Source: JANQIO01 sp043585095
GTDB lineage: Bacteria > Pseudomonadota > Gammaproteobacteria > Pseudomonadales > Halieaceae
Assembly: GCA_043585095.1 (NCBI GenBank)
Contig: CP121321.1
Location: 1,736,001 to 1,800,000 of the forward strand
DNA: 64,000 nucleotides
Direction: 5' to 3'
Each line of letters starts with the position of its first letter. Position 1 is the stretch's first letter. The notes below the pieces were generated by a model, which saw nothing but the letters and a program-made list of their open reading frames with translations, was not told where the DNA came from and did no database searches. The translations under genes were made by a program, and so were the position numbers. This document shows positions 63,127 to 64,000 of the stretch, piece by piece.

Positions 63127-64000
63127 TTAGAAATTTCTTGTATTAAACGGTGTGTAATCATCACTCAAACAGTCGCGACTGATAATCACCTTCATGATTT
63201 CAGACGTTCCCGCATAGATCGGCGAGATCTTCGCGTCGGTAAACTGTCTGGAAATTGGATACTCATCCATATAGCCCGCCCCGCCGTGCAGCTGCACGCC
63301 AATGTCAGCCACCTTGAGCTGAAGCTCTGAGGTCACCAGCTTTGCCTTTGCTGCGTCCATAGCGGTCAGCTTGCCCGCGTTGAAAGCTGCGACACACTGG
63401 TCAACATAGGTTTGAGCAATATCTAGCTCAGTACGCAATTCTGCCATCTTAAACTGCGTATTCTGAAAGGCAGCCAGTGGCTTACCAAAGGCCTTGCGCT
63501 CGCGCACGAAGTCGGCAGTCAGATCCCAGGACAGCTGACCTGCCGACAGGTAACCCGCTGCGCCTATCAGCCGCTCTTCTGCGAGGCCTTCCATCAAGTA
63601 AATAAAGCCTTTACCAGGCTCACCCAGCACGTTGGCTTCAGGCACTCGAACGTCGTTAAAAAACAGCTCCGCCGTGTCTTGAGCCTTAAGTCCCATCTTC
63701 GCCAGGTTGCGACCTCGCTCAAAGCCCTCCATACCGCGCTCAATAATGAATAAGGTCATGTGGTGCGGATTGTTAGAGGGATCGGTCTTCGCGGCCACAA
63801 TGACAACATCGGCATTGATACCGTTTGAGATATACGTTTTTGACCCATTTACGATCCAGTGGTCACCGTCTTTCACAGCGGTGGAGCGAATACCCGCTAA
63901 ATCCGAACCGGCATCGGGTTCAGTCATTGCGATCGCCAGCACGGTTTCGCCACTTACGCACTTGGGCATGAACCGCTCGCACTGCTCCTCACTGCCAAAA
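63127..64000 (-). CDS. Acyl-CoA dehydrogenase, 5' partial
   Basis: The C-terminal 290 residues of an acyl-CoA dehydrogenase. The frame is open to the right edge, so the start is outside. SGETVLAIAMTEPDAGSDLA, NGSKTYISNGINADVVIVAA, ERKAFGKPLAAFQNTQFKMA and GGAGYMDEYPISRQFTDAKI are standard blocks. IYAGTSEIMK has Ala where MCAD has its catalytic Glu, as in long-chain and related types. The SDR gene follows after 52 bp. Confidence 0.92.
   Translation of the reverse strand, partial: FGSEEQCERFMPKCVSGETVLAIAMTEPDAGSDLAGIRSTAVKDGDHWIVNGSKTYISNGINADVVIVAAKTDPSNNPHHMTLFIIERGMEGFERGRNLAKMGLKAQDTAELFFNDVRVPEANVLGEPGKGFIYLMEGLAEERLIGAAGYLSAGQLSWDLTADFVRERKAFGKPLAAFQNTQFKMAELRTELDIAQTYVDQCVAAFNAGKLTAMDAAKAKLVTSELQLKVADIGVQLHGGAGYMDEYPISRQFTDAKISPIYAGTSEIMKVIISRDCLSDDYTPFNTRNF

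Overview
The window comes from an aerobic anoxygenic phototrophic gammaproteobacterium, most likely a marine member of the OM60/NOR5 (Halieaceae) group. This is inferred from gene content and order, not from a marker gene. The first 24 kb is the larger part of a photosynthesis gene cluster. The remaining 40 kb is heterotrophic metabolism: amino acid, C1, polyphosphate and above all acyl-CoA catabolism. No rRNA, tRNA, CRISPR array, insertion sequence or prophage gene was recognised.

Photosynthesis cluster, 1-24.4 kb. The left edge holds the end of the puf operon in the order pufC-pufB-pufA (pufL and pufM should lie just outside), then idi. On the minus strand a tightly packed, mostly overlapping operon runs bchF-bchN-bchB-bchH-bchL-bchM-lhaA-puhA-puhB-puhC-puhE, followed by a divergent hemN. 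On the plus strand follow ppsR, bchG, a second PucC-family gene, bchP and a small membrane protein. The aerobic cyclase gene acsF and a BLUF blue-light photoreceptor gene are transcribed away from each other from one shared control region. Together these genes cover the Mg-branch of bacteriochlorophyll synthesis, pigment tail attachment and reduction, reaction centre H subunit, LH1 polypeptides and assembly factors. bchI/D, bchC/X/Y/Z, pufL/M and the crt genes are not in the window.

Regulation is unusually readable. TGT-N12-ACA palindromes expected for PpsR/CrtJ occur in three intergenic regions: bchF/ppsR, upstream of bchG, and acsF/BLUF. At bchF/ppsR and bchG a perfect site and a one-mismatch site are 8 bp apart. 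The sites overlap sigma70-like -35 elements. The bchG promoter predicts a leaderless or nearly leaderless mRNA.

24.4-45.3 kb is mixed: glutamate dehydrogenase, a CoA-transferase, a nitroreductase, pirin, a secreted lipoprotein esterase-like protein, an RND efflux operon carrying an apparent frameshift, an SMP-30 family lactonase, a Nu-type GST, ferredoxin-NADP reductase with a divergent LysR regulator, a class II aldolase, polyphosphate:AMP phosphotransferase, formate-THF ligase and a SprT-like protein.

45.5-64 kb starts with a 4-hydroxybutyryl-CoA dehydratase homologue. A long minus-strand series follows: acyl-CoA dehydrogenases, SDRs, a CaiB/racemase-type CoA-transferase, two enoyl-CoA hydratases, an LLM-type flavin/F420 oxidoreductase, a Nudix hydrolase, an acyl-CoA carboxylase carboxyltransferase with an overlapping degenerate beta-carbonic anhydrase, a GST, hydrolases and a PlsC-type acyltransferase. 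It reads as a catabolic block for branched or otherwise unusual acyl-CoAs. The last acyl-CoA dehydrogenase runs off the right edge.
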